A stretch of DNA of 40,653 nt from Hymenobacter persicinus (GCF_004167665.1 NZ_SEWE01000045.1:1-40653); one strand, 5' to 3'. Counted from the stretch's first letter, positions 14,766 through 24,204 are shown. A program made the numbers and translations. The notes: generated by a model not told the origin, from the letters alone.

Positions 14766-15247
14766 TTGCCATTGTAGTAGCCGTGGCCCAGAACGGCGTC
14801 ATCGGGCGCGACAACCAGCTCATCTGGCACCTGCCCGCCGACTTGAAGCACTTCAAGCAGCTGACCACCGGCCACCCCATCGTAATGGGCCGGCGCACGT
14901 TTGAGGCTATTGGCCGGCCCTTGCCGAACCGGACCAACATCGTGGTAACCCGGCAGGCCGACTGGACGGCGCCGGGCTGCGAGGTGGCTTATTCCGTACC
15001 GGCAGCCCTGGAGCTGGCCCGCAGCTTGGGCGAGGACGTGTTCGTCATCGGGGGCGGAGAAATCTATCGGCAGGCCCTGGCCGCCACCGACACGGTGTAC
15101 CTGACCGAAGTGCACCACGACTTCGAGGGCGACGCGACTTTTCCTGAACTTTCCCCGCTGGAGTGGCGGGAGGAAAACCGGGAGCGGCACGAACCTGACG
15201 ACAAGCACGCCTACGCCTTCAGCTTCGTGACGCTACGCCGCCGCTAA
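14762..15247 (+). CDS. folA: Dihydrofolate reductase
   Basis: DHFR reduces dihydrofolate to tetrahydrofolate with NADPH. Hallmarks are MIAIVVAVAQNGVIGRDN, LIWHLPADLKHFK with the acidic substrate-binding residue in the helix, VMGRRTFEAIGRPLPNR and VIGGGEIYRQAL. The protein is 161 residues, typical for a bacterial chromosomal enzyme. It overlaps fmt by ATGA, and its TAA shares two bases with the stop of the acyltransferase gene on the other strand. Its product feeds the one-carbon pool used by the gene upstream. Confidence 0.96.
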   Translation: MIAIVVAVAQNGVIGRDNQLIWHLPADLKHFKQLTTGHPIVMGRRTFEAIGRPLPNRTNIVVTRQADWTAPGCEVAYSVPAALELARSLGEDVFVIGGGEIYRQALAATDTVYLTEVHHDFEGDATFPELSPLEWREENRERHEPDDKHAYAFSFVTLRRR

Positions 15248-16452
15248 CCGGCCGGGGTCGGGCGGAAAAACCGGTCGTACAGCCACTGCGCGAGGCGGAT
15301 ACCGGATTTGTCGACGAGTCGGTACATAGCGTAAGAAGTCAGCGCCAGCACGGGCAGCGTGGCCAGGGCAGTGAGGGCGGCGCTGGCGTGGTAGCTTAAG
15401 TGTGGGTACAGGCGCAGAAATACGGTGCTGGCAAAGGAGCCCAGCACGGGAAAGTGCAGCAAGTACAGCGAAAACGACATTGCCCCCAGTTTCCGCAGGC
15501 CGCGGCTGCTCAAGACCCGCTGGAGCCTGGGTAAGCGCAGCACGGCCAGCAGCAGCAGCACAGCACCTACCAGGTGCCAGAACTGCTGAGCCCGCTCCAC
15601 GCCCACCCACGCCGGCCGCAGCCAGTCGTAGAAAGAGCTTTCAACGGGCAGCAGGTCGGGGCTGGGATACGAGCCGGCCACCACGGCCGCCAGCAGCAAC
15701 ACCGTAGCCGCCCCCGGAGCCATCGGGAACTGGACGCCCCGCTGGTGACGCCGGTCGTTGAGCCAGACGCCCAGAATAAACCCCACGTAGTAGAAGTTGA
15801 GTCCCGACCCGCTCAGCAGCAGAATGGCTACGGCGTAGATAACGGGCCGGTGGCGTAGGTGCCCGAACAAAGCCAGTAAGGCAAAAACGAGAAAAGAGCC
15901 AAACAGCTCCAGAGTCAGCGTCCAGAATACTGGATTGTAGCTCGACTCGCCGCTGAGCGGAATACCCACCGCCAGGTCGTGGACTATCTGCTTCAGACCC
16001 GGCAGCGGCCCCCAAAACTCGCCGAAGCGCGCGGCGCCGGTCACGGCGGCCAGCTCCGTATTGCGGTAAGCATCCGCGGCCCAAAGCAGCAAGGCCACAA
16101 CGGCCGCCACCGTGACGGGCAGCATCAAGCGCACGTAGCGGCGGCAGGCCTGAGAGTACAGCACTTCCGCGCGACCCGCTTGCCAGAAATTTTCACTGAG
16201 CACCAGCCCGCTGAGCACAAAAAACAGGCACACGGCGAAGTTGCCCCCAATCAGCAGGTTGAGTGGGGAGCGGGCCAGGACTGACTCTACGCCCGCGCCC
16301 AGGTGGGCCGTACCCGGGTTGCCGGAAAGCAGCGTGGGGTAGAAAAAACCGGCGAAATGGTGGGCTACCACCACCAGCGCGGCCAACCCGCGCAGGCCGT
16401 CGAGGTAAGTCAGCGGCCGGCCGGGCGCCGCGGGCGTCAGGGGGGCCGCCAC
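15244..16452 (-). CDS. Membrane acyltransferase, family 3
   Basis: The 402-residue integral membrane protein has about ten hydrophobic helices and the acyltransferase-3 signature near the N-terminus (TYLDGLRGLAALVVVAHHFA, with the catalytic-type histidine pair). RYVRLMLPVTVAAVV follows. Enzymes of this family O-acylate surface sugars, peptidoglycan, lipids or antibiotics; nothing nearby identifies the acceptor. Translation starts with GTG 16452 immediately after the TAA of the oxidoreductase gene (TAAGTG, no gap), so the two are translated from one mRNA and probably coupled. Confidence 0.88.
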   Translation of the reverse strand: MAAPLTPAAPGRPLTYLDGLRGLAALVVVAHHFAGFFYPTLLSGNPGTAHLGAGVESVLARSPLNLLIGGNFAVCLFFVLSGLVLSENFWQAGRAEVLYSQACRRYVRLMLPVTVAAVVALLLWAADAYRNTELAAVTGAARFGEFWGPLPGLKQIVHDLAVGIPLSGESSYNPVFWTLTLELFGSFLVFALLALFGHLRHRPVIYAVAILLLSGSGLNFYYVGFILGVWLNDRRHQRGVQFPMAPGAATVLLLAAVVAGSYPSPDLLPVESSFYDWLRPAWVGVERAQQFWHLVGAVLLLLAVLRLPRLQRVLSSRGLRKLGAMSFSLYLLHFPVLGSFASTVFLRLYPHLSYHASAALTALATLPVLALTSYAMYRLVDKSGIRLAQWLYDRFFRPTPAG

Positions 16453-17415
16453 TTAAGGGTGAAGCAGAATTTTGCCGGTGCTGCGGCGGCTTTCGAGCAA
16501 GGCGTGCGCCGCCGCGCCCTCGCGCAGCGGGAAAGTCGCCGTAATAGTGGCCCGTAGCTGCCCGTGGCGCACCAAGTCGAACAGCGCAGTAGCCCGCTGG
16601 TTTCGCTCGGCCCGGGAAGTCAGGTAGTTCCACAGGTCGCCGCCGGTCAGGCTTAGGGAGTGGTCCATCAGCTGGCGTGGGTCGACGGGCGCCGGGTCGC
16701 CGCCGGCCATGCCGAAGAACACCACCGTGCCCCGCACGCGCGTCACGGCCAGGCTCTGGGCCAGGGTGCTGCCCACCGACTCGTACACCACGTCCACGCC
16801 TTCGGCGCGGTAGGCGCGCACGGCTTCCTCCCAGTCGTCCTGATACAGTAACACCGCGTCGGCACCGGCGGCCAGGGCCTGCTCCCGCTTGGCCGCACTC
16901 GAGGTCAGCCCGATAACCTGCCCGCCGCGGGCCTTGATAAACTGGATCAGCAGCTGCCCCACGCCCCCGGCCGCCGCGTGTACCAGCACCACGGTGCCGG
17001 CCTGCACCGGGTAGCTGTCGGTGGTCAGATACTGGGCGGTCAGCCCCTGGAGCAGCAGGGCCGCGGCTTGGTCGCAGGAAATATCGTCGGGCAGCGGAAT
17101 AACGTGCTCGGCCGGCACGCGCATCACTTCGGCGGTGGTGTGGGGCACGTCGGCGCAGGCAATGCGCTGGCCCACGCGCAGGTCGGGCACGTCGGCGGCC
17201 ACAGCCAGAATTTCGCCGGCCGCCTCGTAGCCCAGAATGTAGGGGGGCTGGCCCGCCAGGTGATAGTTGCCGTGGCGCCGGTAGATGTCGGCGTAGTTGA
17301 GCCCGATGCTTTTCACGCGCAGCAGCACCGTACCGGGCAGCAGCTCCGGGGCGGGCACGGGGCCGTAGCGCAGCACGTCCGGGCCGCCAAAGGATTCGAA
17401 GTACAGGGCATTCAT
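16453..17415 (-). CDS. NADPH:quinone oxidoreductase-like MDR-family enzyme
   Basis: This is a medium-chain dehydrogenase/reductase of the quinone oxidoreductase group, about 320 residues. The N-terminal GroES-like domain has MNALYFESFGGPDVLRYG and GLNYADIYRRHGNYH. The cofactor domain has VLVHAAAGGVGQLLIQFIKA (AxxGxxG nucleotide motif) and a later VVFFGMAGGDPAPV. The catalytic zinc ligands of alcohol dehydrogenases are absent, as expected for quinone reductases. The frame opens at 17430 (MPAEL), but ATG 17415 begins the conserved domain exactly and is preferred. It heads a two-gene unit with the acyltransferase. Confidence 0.88.
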   Translation of the reverse strand: MNALYFESFGGPDVLRYGPVPAPELLPGTVLLRVKSIGLNYADIYRRHGNYHLAGQPPYILGYEAAGEILAVAADVPDLRVGQRIACADVPHTTAEVMRVPAEHVIPLPDDISCDQAAALLLQGLTAQYLTTDSYPVQAGTVVLVHAAAGGVGQLLIQFIKARGGQVIGLTSSAAKREQALAAGADAVLLYQDDWEEAVRAYRAEGVDVVYESVGSTLAQSLAVTRVRGTVVFFGMAGGDPAPVDPRQLMDHSLSLTGGDLWNYLTSRAERNQRATALFDLVRHGQLRATITATFPLREGAAAHALLESRRSTGKILLHP

Positions 17416-17481
17416 CAACTCAGCGGGCATGGGTGCAGGTAGTCAGGACACGAAAAAAGCGCGGGGCGCGGCGGCAAGTTC

Positions 17482-17520
17482 CGCAAAGAAAAAGAGGCAG
17501 CCGGATTTGGCTGCCTCTTT
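17482..17520 (-). terminator. Terminator of the porU-like gene
   Basis: A perfect 12-bp stem AAAGAGGCAGCC / GGCTGCCTCTTT (17491-17502, 17509-17520) is followed on the minus strand by TTCTTTG. It stands 22 bp after the porU stop. Confidence 0.85.
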
Positions 17521-17542
17521 CTGACAAAGCATCGGGAAAAGC

Positions 17543-20500
17543 TTAGCGCAGCAGCACCAGCTTCCCCCACTCGTTCTTGAACGACTTGTCGCCGGCGGTT
17601 TTGCGGCGGTCAAATTGCTTGTTCGGGTCGTCCATCACCACCCGGTAGAGGTAAGTGCCGTTGGCCAGCCGGTCACCAAACTCGTCGGTGCCGTCCCAGG
17701 CGTAGTCGGTGATGTTGTTGCCGATGCGTACGGACCCGAGCTCTGGCATCATGATTTCCTTCACCACCTTCCCGGTCAGGGTCATGATCTGGATTTTCAT
17801 GTTGCGGGGCAACTCGGCTCCCGTGAGCGTGAATACAAATCGGGCCTTGCTGGTAATCGGGTTCGGGTACGGGTAGAGGTGGGTGATGGTCGAGGCGTTG
17901 ATGACCTCAAACATGATGGAGTACTTGGTGCCCACCGTGGCCTGGGTGTTGTTGGCGTCGCGGCCCTGCACTTCCAGCTTGTAGACGCCATCGGGCAGGG
18001 CGCCGTTTTTGCCGGGCTGATACTCCAGGCGGGCCGTGCCCTTGGCCGAGTCGGCGGTGAAGACGATGTTGTTGTCGCGCAGCAGATCCACCCGGGTCTG
18101 GGTGCCGTCGGGCCGGATCAGCACCACGTCGAAGGCGTTGTCCTGCTTGATTGGCCGCAGGCGGTTGCTGGCGGTCATCAGGATGGTAATCGAGGGCTGG
18201 GGCTTCACAATGTCGCCGTTGAGGATGTGCTGGCCGTCGAAAGCCACGTCGAGCACGGGCGGCAGGTTGCTGCTTTCCACCCGGAACGAGGGCAGCGTCA
18301 GCACGTTGTTGAAGTAGAACAGCTCCGGCAGGCGCGCTCCGTCCTTGTTCATGTTCAGGTCGACCTGCAGGGTGAGGTCCCCGTTCAGGTCGCGCACGTC
18401 GGCCGTGGCGTCAAACTGGAGGGCTTTGTTGGCATCCAGGTTCGGCACAATCACTTCCGTCACCTTCTCAGCGTTGGTGGTGCCGCCGGTGCTGCGCACC
18501 GTGATGCGAGCCTTCAGCGGGGTACCGAATGCCAACGGCGACACGTTCTGAAACACGACCGGCACCTTCAGGTAGCCCGTGGCAGCCTGGGCCGTCAGCG
18601 TAGCCGGGTCGTAGGCCAGGGGCGTTTTGGCTAGCACCGAGTCGGCGCGCACCACGCCCTCAGGCAGGCCCTGGTAAGTTACCATGAGTTGCTTGAGCTG
18701 GGGCGCCGTGCGGTTGAGGGTGTCGCGCAGCACCAACCGCAGCTTCAGATACGGATACTGGGTGGCCGACACGCTGGTCAGCGGCAGGGTCCGGTTCGTG
18801 ACGTTGGCCTGAATTACCTGCTCTTTGCGCTGAGCATCCACGCCAACGAGCTGGAGCACGTAGCTGTCGGACGGCTCGGTGCGCACGGTGTGGTAGAGCG
18901 TTTCCCACTTCTGGGCCGGACCTATCAGCGTCGAGGTAAGCACCCCGCTGGCACTGTTCGAGCGCAGGGTGCTGGTCAGGCTGGCCACCTGCTCGGTGCG
19001 GGCGCCGGGCTGGCCAGGGTCGTAGGTGGCTTCCTGGGTCTGGCCGGCCGCGCCCCTGCGGGCCAGCAGTACGTAGGCGTCGCCGTTTTGCAGCTGGCTT
19101 ACTTTCTGCGCGCCCAGGGCTGCCAACGCCGCTTTCACGGCCGGCGACATGGCCGAGAAGTTCACCCGGTTCACCGTCACCAGCGCCACGTAGGCCCCGG
19201 TTGGTACGTTGGTCAGCAACGACAGCAGTTGCTGCTGGCGCGTGGCCGAGTTCAGGCTGTCGGTGGCGGAAGTGGCAAAATGGTAGAAGCGGTTGGGAGC
19301 AACGCCGCAGGAGTCGTAGGGCCCGCCGGCGATGTTGCGCATCGACTTAAGCGTGCTGCCGTCGATAACCGACACGAGGATGTTGGGCACGCCGATGCCG
19401 CAGGAAAGCACGGAAAGCTGGTCGGCCCCGAGCTGCACGCCGTAGGTGGCATCGAAGGTGACGGCACCTTTCGTGGCGCCCTGGGTCCGCAGTCGCACGG
19501 CCAGGGTCTGGTCGTCAAACGACCATTTGCCCGACGGCGCGGCCACGTTCAGGCGCTGTAGTTCGTCGCGCTGAAACTGCCCGTGGTGGCTCTGCGACCA
19601 GCCGCCGGGGCCGCTGTTGATAACCCGGAATGAGCTGACGCTCCACTCCGTGTTTTCGCTCGGGTCCAGCTTGGTCTGAAAGCGCATGCGCCAGTACCAC
19701 ACCACACTGTCACGGCTGGCAATGACGGGCACCTTGGGCCGCCACTCCGCCACCACCGGGGCCGTCACGATAGTGCGCCGGATTAGGCTGCTGTTGAATG
19801 TGGGCACCGTGTCCAGCTCCACTTCGAAGGGCCGGCTGGCCCGCACCACGTTGGTCTGGCCTACTAGGCGCAGGTTATTAGAATTGACGATGGCAAACTC
19901 CGGCGGGTTGAGCAGCGTGATGCCGGGCCGCACAAACACGAAGGAAGTCGTGGCCGTGTTGTTTTGCTCGTTGAGCTCCGCCACCCGATTCTGGTAGTCG
20001 AGCGTGGTGGTGAAGGTATTGGTACCGAAGGGCGAACCGGTGTTGTCCAGCGTCAGCACGTAGGTGGTGTCGCGCAGAGCCTGGCGCAGGCCGTTGAAGG
20101 TGTAGATTTCGTCGGCCCGGGTGGTGCCGTCGAAGCTGCGCTTCACCGAGATGTCCAGCTTGTCGTAGGTGACCTTGCCGGGGTTGCGCACCTTCACCAG
20201 CAGCTGAAACTGCGGGGTAGTGGACAGAATCGGACCGGCGCCGATGGGCTTGAGTTCGAGAGCTGGCGCGCCGTAGGTAAAGTCCGGCAGCGGCGGCGAG
20301 AACAAGCGCAGGGCCGGATCAGCGTGCCAGACGGTGCACATGATGGTGGAATGGCCCAGCTCCGTATTCAACGCCGTGTTTTGCAGGCGGCGTCCTACTT
20401 CGTTCTGGATTTCAGCCACCGGCTTGCCGTACCACTGCGGGTCGTTCAACAGCAGCTCAAAGGTCTTATCTTGCAGGGCATCGATTTCCGTGGTGAAGCC

Positions 20501-22729
20501 AAAGCTCGACTCCGCCATAAATCCAATCAATCCTTTATCGGCTACCAGTAACCAGTCTTCAGGATAGCGAGCATTGTTAAGCGAAAACGAATTGCCTGCT
20601 GCACAGCCATTCACAAACATGACCGGGTATTTGCCCTTATTGTTGCCTCGGCTAGGATCCTGACGGATATTGCCGATATCCAACTCCAGATCAGACTGGG
20701 AGCCGTGGCCGAAATAGTTGATAATGGATAAGCCAGCATTTAGCTCGTTCGAGATGTTGATGCTGGCCGGCAATCCAGGATCCGTTTTAGAATACGTCTT
20801 CACGACCGTACCCGCAAACAGCGGGCTTTCGATTCGACGCTTATACTTATTCAGGTAATAGCCGAACTCCGTTACTTCATTAGCCGTTTGGTTGCCCAAC
20901 AGATGTAGTGCGTTCTTACGCCAGGCCATGTCCGGGCCGTCGGGCCGACTGATTACTTCTTCATGCTCCTTGAGCTTGTTTAGGTAGTTGAGGACCTCCA
21001 ATGAGGTTTGCGCCGAAATCCGACCCGTAGCCATCCGGCCCGCGTAGTTGCTGTTCTGCCAGTCAGCCGTAAAGAAGATGTCCCCTCCTCCACGGGTGCT
21101 GGTGGGTACCAGGTCTCGTACGGTGGGGGAATAAATAGCCTCGTTCTTTCTGAAGTATCCACCAAGACCATACTCCCCGGTTATCAACCCTTTACCAAGC
21201 AGCAACAGCGACTTAGGACGAGTATTGGTAAGCATGTACTGCGCAAACTGGCGAATGGCTAAGGCTGATTTCTCGCCGTAGTGAAACTGGTCGTAGAGCT
21301 GCCCGACAGTTGTTACAAGTGTGTCGTAACGTCCGCCGGCCGTCGAGGCCCGATAAGCAGCATATTCGCGTACCGGGTTTTGGCTGCCGCCAGCAGGCTT
21401 CATCAGCGCCTGATGACTTACAATCAGAAAGTTGTAAGCTGCCGGGGAAATAGTCCGGAACTGGACCCGCTGAATTGACAGAGGTGACAGAGGCCGCGCC
21501 ACGTCGGCCAATAACAGCTTGCGAGCCGGGCTGCCTGGAGTAGCACTGGGAAAAACGTAGCTACGCTTGGTGCCTGTGCCGGCCAAACCTTCAATACGCT
21601 GCAGATTGTAAGGATCGGTAATATCGAAGCCCCGCACCGTGGTCGGAATGCTGTCGAGCGTGTAGTAGGCAGGCGCAGAGCCCAGCGTAGAGTCGTTGCT
21701 GAAGCTGAAGCTACGGCGCCCGGCAAACCACCGGGCCGTCTGTGTAAAGGTAACTTTCAGGTAGGAGAAACTAACCCAGTCTAGGGGTACTGTAGGATTG
21801 GCACCAGTGTTCATCTCAATGCGTACCTGTACTTTTCCGTCGGGTCCCAGTTCAGAGCGTTGTAGCGGAGTTACAATCTTGAGCTGATCGAAGTTAGGAA
21901 TTACAAAAGAGCGAATTAGGCGTTTGTTACCGGTACCCGGCTCCAGCACATAAATATTCCCAGTGTGGGCCACAATAGTATTAGGCAAACCACTAGCACC
22001 AGTCAGCAGCATTTCTAACTGGGGCTGAGGGCCGTTGGTGGTCTTGCTCCACACAGAGTCAATGGGCAAAGTGCCAGCACTAATAATATCCCGAAAATTG
22101 TCTTGCCCTTTTCCATAATGGCGCGACAAGAAACCCTCACCGGCTTCCATCCACTGCTGGTAGACGCCCGTCATTTCGTTGACGTTGCTGTAGCGGTCGG
22201 CCTGCACTGCCAGCCGCGGCTGAATCCAGTACGGGTGGTTGCCGCCGACGGGGTTCACGTTGGGCTGGGCCATGCGCCGGCCCTGGGCCGTGGCCGACCA
22301 AGTCAGGAAGTAGGCGGCCGTGTCGGTGTAGAGGCTGTAGTTGCGCTGGGCCTGGTCCGCCGGGTTTTTGTACATGCCCCGGTCGAGGGCGCCGTCGTTG
22401 CGCTGGCCGTAGAACTCGATGTAGGTGGAGTTGTCGAGTACCGTGGGGTTGTTGCCGCCCACGTAGATGGCTGTTTCCTTGCCCCGCCGCCAGAGCTGGA
22501 AGCGCTGGGGGTTTACGCCGCTGATGCCGGCCTGGGTCAGGTAGGCGTAATCGAGCCGGTAGATGCCGTTCTGGGCCAGCCGGATCTTATAGTACTGCTG
22601 GCCGGGCACAATCCACTCGTTGCCGTAAGGCCCCGACTGCGCCCGGGCCGTCAGGCCGCTGCCCAGCAGCAAGCCCAGCACGAGCAGGCCCCAACTCCAC
22701 AGATAGGATGAGGTGTAACGTTGTTTCAT
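17543..22729 (-). CDS. porU2: T9SS sortase-like C25 peptidase, PorU2-type long form
   Basis: The 1728-residue protein starts with a signal peptide ending LLLGSGLTARAQ. A long N-terminal beta region leads into a gingipain-type C25 peptidase domain. The putative catalytic histidine is H675 in INYFGHGSQSDLEL and the cysteine is C709 in VMFVNGCAAGNSF, so the His/Cys pair is intact. CARDB/Ig-like modules follow (PGKVTYDKLDISVKRSFDG), and the end is a FlgD-like domain (YAWDGTDEFGDRLANGTYLYRV). PorU removes the C-terminal sorting domains of T9SS cargo at the cell surface and attaches the cargo to a lipid-linked sugar; this longer version matches what is often called PorU2. ATG 22729 is preferred over the open frame from 22753 because the signal begins there. 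The stretch of about residues 197-750 is unusually AT-rich. Confidence 0.85.
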   Translation of the reverse strand: MKQRYTSSYLWSWGLLVLGLLLGSGLTARAQSGPYGNEWIVPGQQYYKIRLAQNGIYRLDYAYLTQAGISGVNPQRFQLWRRGKETAIYVGGNNPTVLDNSTYIEFYGQRNDGALDRGMYKNPADQAQRNYSLYTDTAAYFLTWSATAQGRRMAQPNVNPVGGNHPYWIQPRLAVQADRYSNVNEMTGVYQQWMEAGEGFLSRHYGKGQDNFRDIISAGTLPIDSVWSKTTNGPQPQLEMLLTGASGLPNTIVAHTGNIYVLEPGTGNKRLIRSFVIPNFDQLKIVTPLQRSELGPDGKVQVRIEMNTGANPTVPLDWVSFSYLKVTFTQTARWFAGRRSFSFSNDSTLGSAPAYYTLDSIPTTVRGFDITDPYNLQRIEGLAGTGTKRSYVFPSATPGSPARKLLLADVARPLSPLSIQRVQFRTISPAAYNFLIVSHQALMKPAGGSQNPVREYAAYRASTAGGRYDTLVTTVGQLYDQFHYGEKSALAIRQFAQYMLTNTRPKSLLLLGKGLITGEYGLGGYFRKNEAIYSPTVRDLVPTSTRGGGDIFFTADWQNSNYAGRMATGRISAQTSLEVLNYLNKLKEHEEVISRPDGPDMAWRKNALHLLGNQTANEVTEFGYYLNKYKRRIESPLFAGTVVKTYSKTDPGLPASINISNELNAGLSIINYFGHGSQSDLELDIGNIRQDPSRGNNKGKYPVMFVNGCAAGNSFSLNNARYPEDWLLVADKGLIGFMAESSFGFTTEIDALQDKTFELLLNDPQWYGKPVAEIQNEVGRRLQNTALNTELGHSTIMCTVWHADPALRLFSPPLPDFTYGAPALELKPIGAGPILSTTPQFQLLVKVRNPGKVTYDKLDISVKRSFDGTTRADEIYTFNGLRQALRDTTYVLTLDNTGSPFGTNTFTTTLDYQNRVAELNEQNNTATTSFVFVRPGITLLNPPEFAIVNSNNLRLVGQTNVVRASRPFEVELDTVPTFNSSLIRRTIVTAPVVAEWRPKVPVIASRDSVVWYWRMRFQTKLDPSENTEWSVSSFRVINSGPGGWSQSHHGQFQRDELQRLNVAAPSGKWSFDDQTLAVRLRTQGATKGAVTFDATYGVQLGADQLSVLSCGIGVPNILVSVIDGSTLKSMRNIAGGPYDSCGVAPNRFYHFATSATDSLNSATRQQQLLSLLTNVPTGAYVALVTVNRVNFSAMSPAVKAALAALGAQKVSQLQNGDAYVLLARRGAAGQTQEATYDPGQPGARTEQVASLTSTLRSNSASGVLTSTLIGPAQKWETLYHTVRTEPSDSYVLQLVGVDAQRKEQVIQANVTNRTLPLTSVSATQYPYLKLRLVLRDTLNRTAPQLKQLMVTYQGLPEGVVRADSVLAKTPLAYDPATLTAQAATGYLKVPVVFQNVSPLAFGTPLKARITVRSTGGTTNAEKVTEVIVPNLDANKALQFDATADVRDLNGDLTLQVDLNMNKDGARLPELFYFNNVLTLPSFRVESSNLPPVLDVAFDGQHILNGDIVKPQPSITILMTASNRLRPIKQDNAFDVVLIRPDGTQTRVDLLRDNNIVFTADSAKGTARLEYQPGKNGALPDGVYKLEVQGRDANNTQATVGTKYSIMFEVINASTITHLYPYPNPITSKARFVFTLTGAELPRNMKIQIMTLTGKVVKEIMMPELGSVRIGNNITDYAWDGTDEFGDRLANGTYLYRVVMDDPNKQFDRRKTAGDKSFKNEWGKLVLLR

Positions 22730-22819
22730 AGCGAGTAATAAGGTCCGGCGCAACTTCCGGCAGCAGCTGAAAAGTATTCGTTCAACCGCTCCGGAAGGCC
22801 CGCGGGCCGTTTCTGTTCC

Positions 22820-23923
22820 TTATTTAAACCCGTACCCCAGCGAGACGATGATGGAATTGGTCTGGGTGGCGTCGCCGAGCTTTTCCACGGCCAGGCGCGA
22901 GAGGGCCAGATCCAGGCGCAGGCCGCTCAGGGCCACGCCCACGCCCAGGCTAGGCTGGCTTTTCCACTCGTCCTTGCCGGTGAAGGCCTGGATTTTCTGG
23001 AAGTTGCCCACGCCGCCCCGCAGGAATACGAGGTCCTTGAAGCCCAGTTCCACCCCCGCCCGCGGGTCGATGCTGACGGCCTTGCTCGAGACGAGCGTGT
23101 TGCGCTGTCCGTCGGTGGTCATTTCCAGGTCCGTGGCCACGAGAGCCGTCAACTCACCGGGCAGCTTGAAGCTGCGGCCGATACCCAGCACAAAGCGTGG
23201 CAGGGTGATTTCGGTGCTGTTGGTCGGAATCGGGTCGTTGGCCGAAGCGGAGCCTTTGAACTCGTCGGCGTTGATGGACCAGGCGTTGAAGGTGGTGGTA
23301 ATGTCGCGGGCCATCAACCCCAGGCGCCAGCCGCCGTGGTCGTACTGCAAGCCAGCATCAATACCGAAGCCCCAGGCGTTGGCAAAGGAGCCCACATTGC
23401 GGTAGATGATCTTGCCGTTGGCGCCCAGCTTAAGGCCTTCGATGTTGCCCAACTTGCGCGCGTACGAGAGCAGCAGGGCGTAGTCGGCCACCGAGAAGTA
23501 GCGGATTTTGTCGTACTGGATGTAGCCGTACTCGTTGATCAGGTTGCGGGTGTCGGCAATGTTGTCGACGCCGGAGCGGATCAGGCTGGCCCCGATGGCG
23601 CTTTTATCGTCGAGGGGCATGGAAAAGGCGGCGTAGTCGTTCTTGACGATGCCCGAAAACAACTCCGAGTGCATCAGCACCGCGTCATACTTGTGCTTCT
23701 GGTCGAGCAGGCCGGCGGGGTTCCAGTAGCCGGCCGTGGCGTCGCCGGCCAGGCTGACCTGCACCTTGCCCATACCCAGGGCCCGGCCCCCTACCCCGAT
23801 GTTGAGGAATTCGTTGCTGTACTTGGGCGTCAGGTCGCGGGTCTGGGCCGCGGCGCCGGTGGCCAGGCCCAGGCTCAGGCCAGCACCCGCAAGTAGAAAG
23901 ATAGGTCGGGAGAAGTGCGGCAT
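22820..23923 (-). CDS. porV2: PorV-family outer membrane protein, PorV2-type
   Basis: The 367-residue protein has a signal peptide (MPHFSRPIFLLAGAGLSLGL, cut after GAAAQ). It then has a FadL-like outer-membrane beta-barrel pattern of alternating strands ending in a typical C-terminal strand (SIIVSLGYGFK). The family block NIGVGGRALGMGKVQVSLAG, followed by DATAGYWNPAGL, is diagnostic of PorV/PorQ proteins. PorV shuttles T9SS cargo from the translocon SprA to the PorU sortase complex. Here the gene lies 90 bp upstream of the PorU-like gene on the same strand, supporting a dedicated pair. A shortened promoter box stands about 45 bp upstream. Whether it serves all cargo or a subset cannot be read from sequence. 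Confidence 0.85.
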   Translation of the reverse strand: MPHFSRPIFLLAGAGLSLGLATGAAAQTRDLTPKYSNEFLNIGVGGRALGMGKVQVSLAGDATAGYWNPAGLLDQKHKYDAVLMHSELFSGIVKNDYAAFSMPLDDKSAIGASLIRSGVDNIADTRNLINEYGYIQYDKIRYFSVADYALLLSYARKLGNIEGLKLGANGKIIYRNVGSFANAWGFGIDAGLQYDHGGWRLGLMARDITTTFNAWSINADEFKGSASANDPIPTNSTEITLPRFVLGIGRSFKLPGELTALVATDLEMTTDGQRNTLVSSKAVSIDPRAGVELGFKDLVFLRGGVGNFQKIQAFTGKDEWKSQPSLGVGVALSGLRLDLALSRLAVEKLGDATQTNSIIVSLGYGFK

Positions 23924-23966
23924 AGAATAAAAAAGGAAGCTGTGCGGTTGGTCCGCACCACGAACG

Positions 23967-23973
23967 CAAGATA
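23967..23973 (-). promoter_or_regulatory. Candidate -7 box of porV2-porU2
   Basis: On the minus strand TATCTTG is close to TAnnTTTG but lacks one T. It lies 43 bp upstream of the porV2 ATG with no better candidate in between. Confidence 0.35.
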
Positions 23974-24116
23974 CTTATTTATAGTGCAGCAGCCGGCAAG
24001 CTTTCCGGCTTGCTCCCGGCGGTGAGCGGACAAAACCAGCCTCAACGCGCTCCTAAGCCCGTTCTGCTATTCCCTGACGACGCGCCCCGCTTGTTACTTT
24101 TTCCTCATCCACTTGC

Positions 24117-24200
24117 AGTACCCCGGTACTAGGGTTGCGCGGCGGCAGGATGAACAACCAAAAATATATTTTACAAGTACCTTGCGTTGCATAGTACCTT
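24117..24200 (+). promoter_or_regulatory. Candidate PadR operator cluster (AGTACC sites)
   Basis: Upstream of the PadR gene, AGTACCTT occurs twice (24176-24183 and 24193-24200), 17 bp apart and ending 4 bp before the -7 box. A perfect palindrome AGTACC-CC-GGTACT lies at 24117-24130, and a further AGTACT stands at 24646-24651 just before the pspC start. PadR proteins commonly bind paired sites in their own promoters, so autoregulation is inferred. The remainder of the 320-bp spacer 23924-24243 is AT-rich with no gene. Confidence 0.5.
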
Positions 24201-24204
24201 CTAT

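Noticed and set aside
18000..19000. Plus-strand frames of 60-340 residues across the PorU-like gene
   Set aside because: All overlap conserved coding sequence on the other strand and show no domain of their own.
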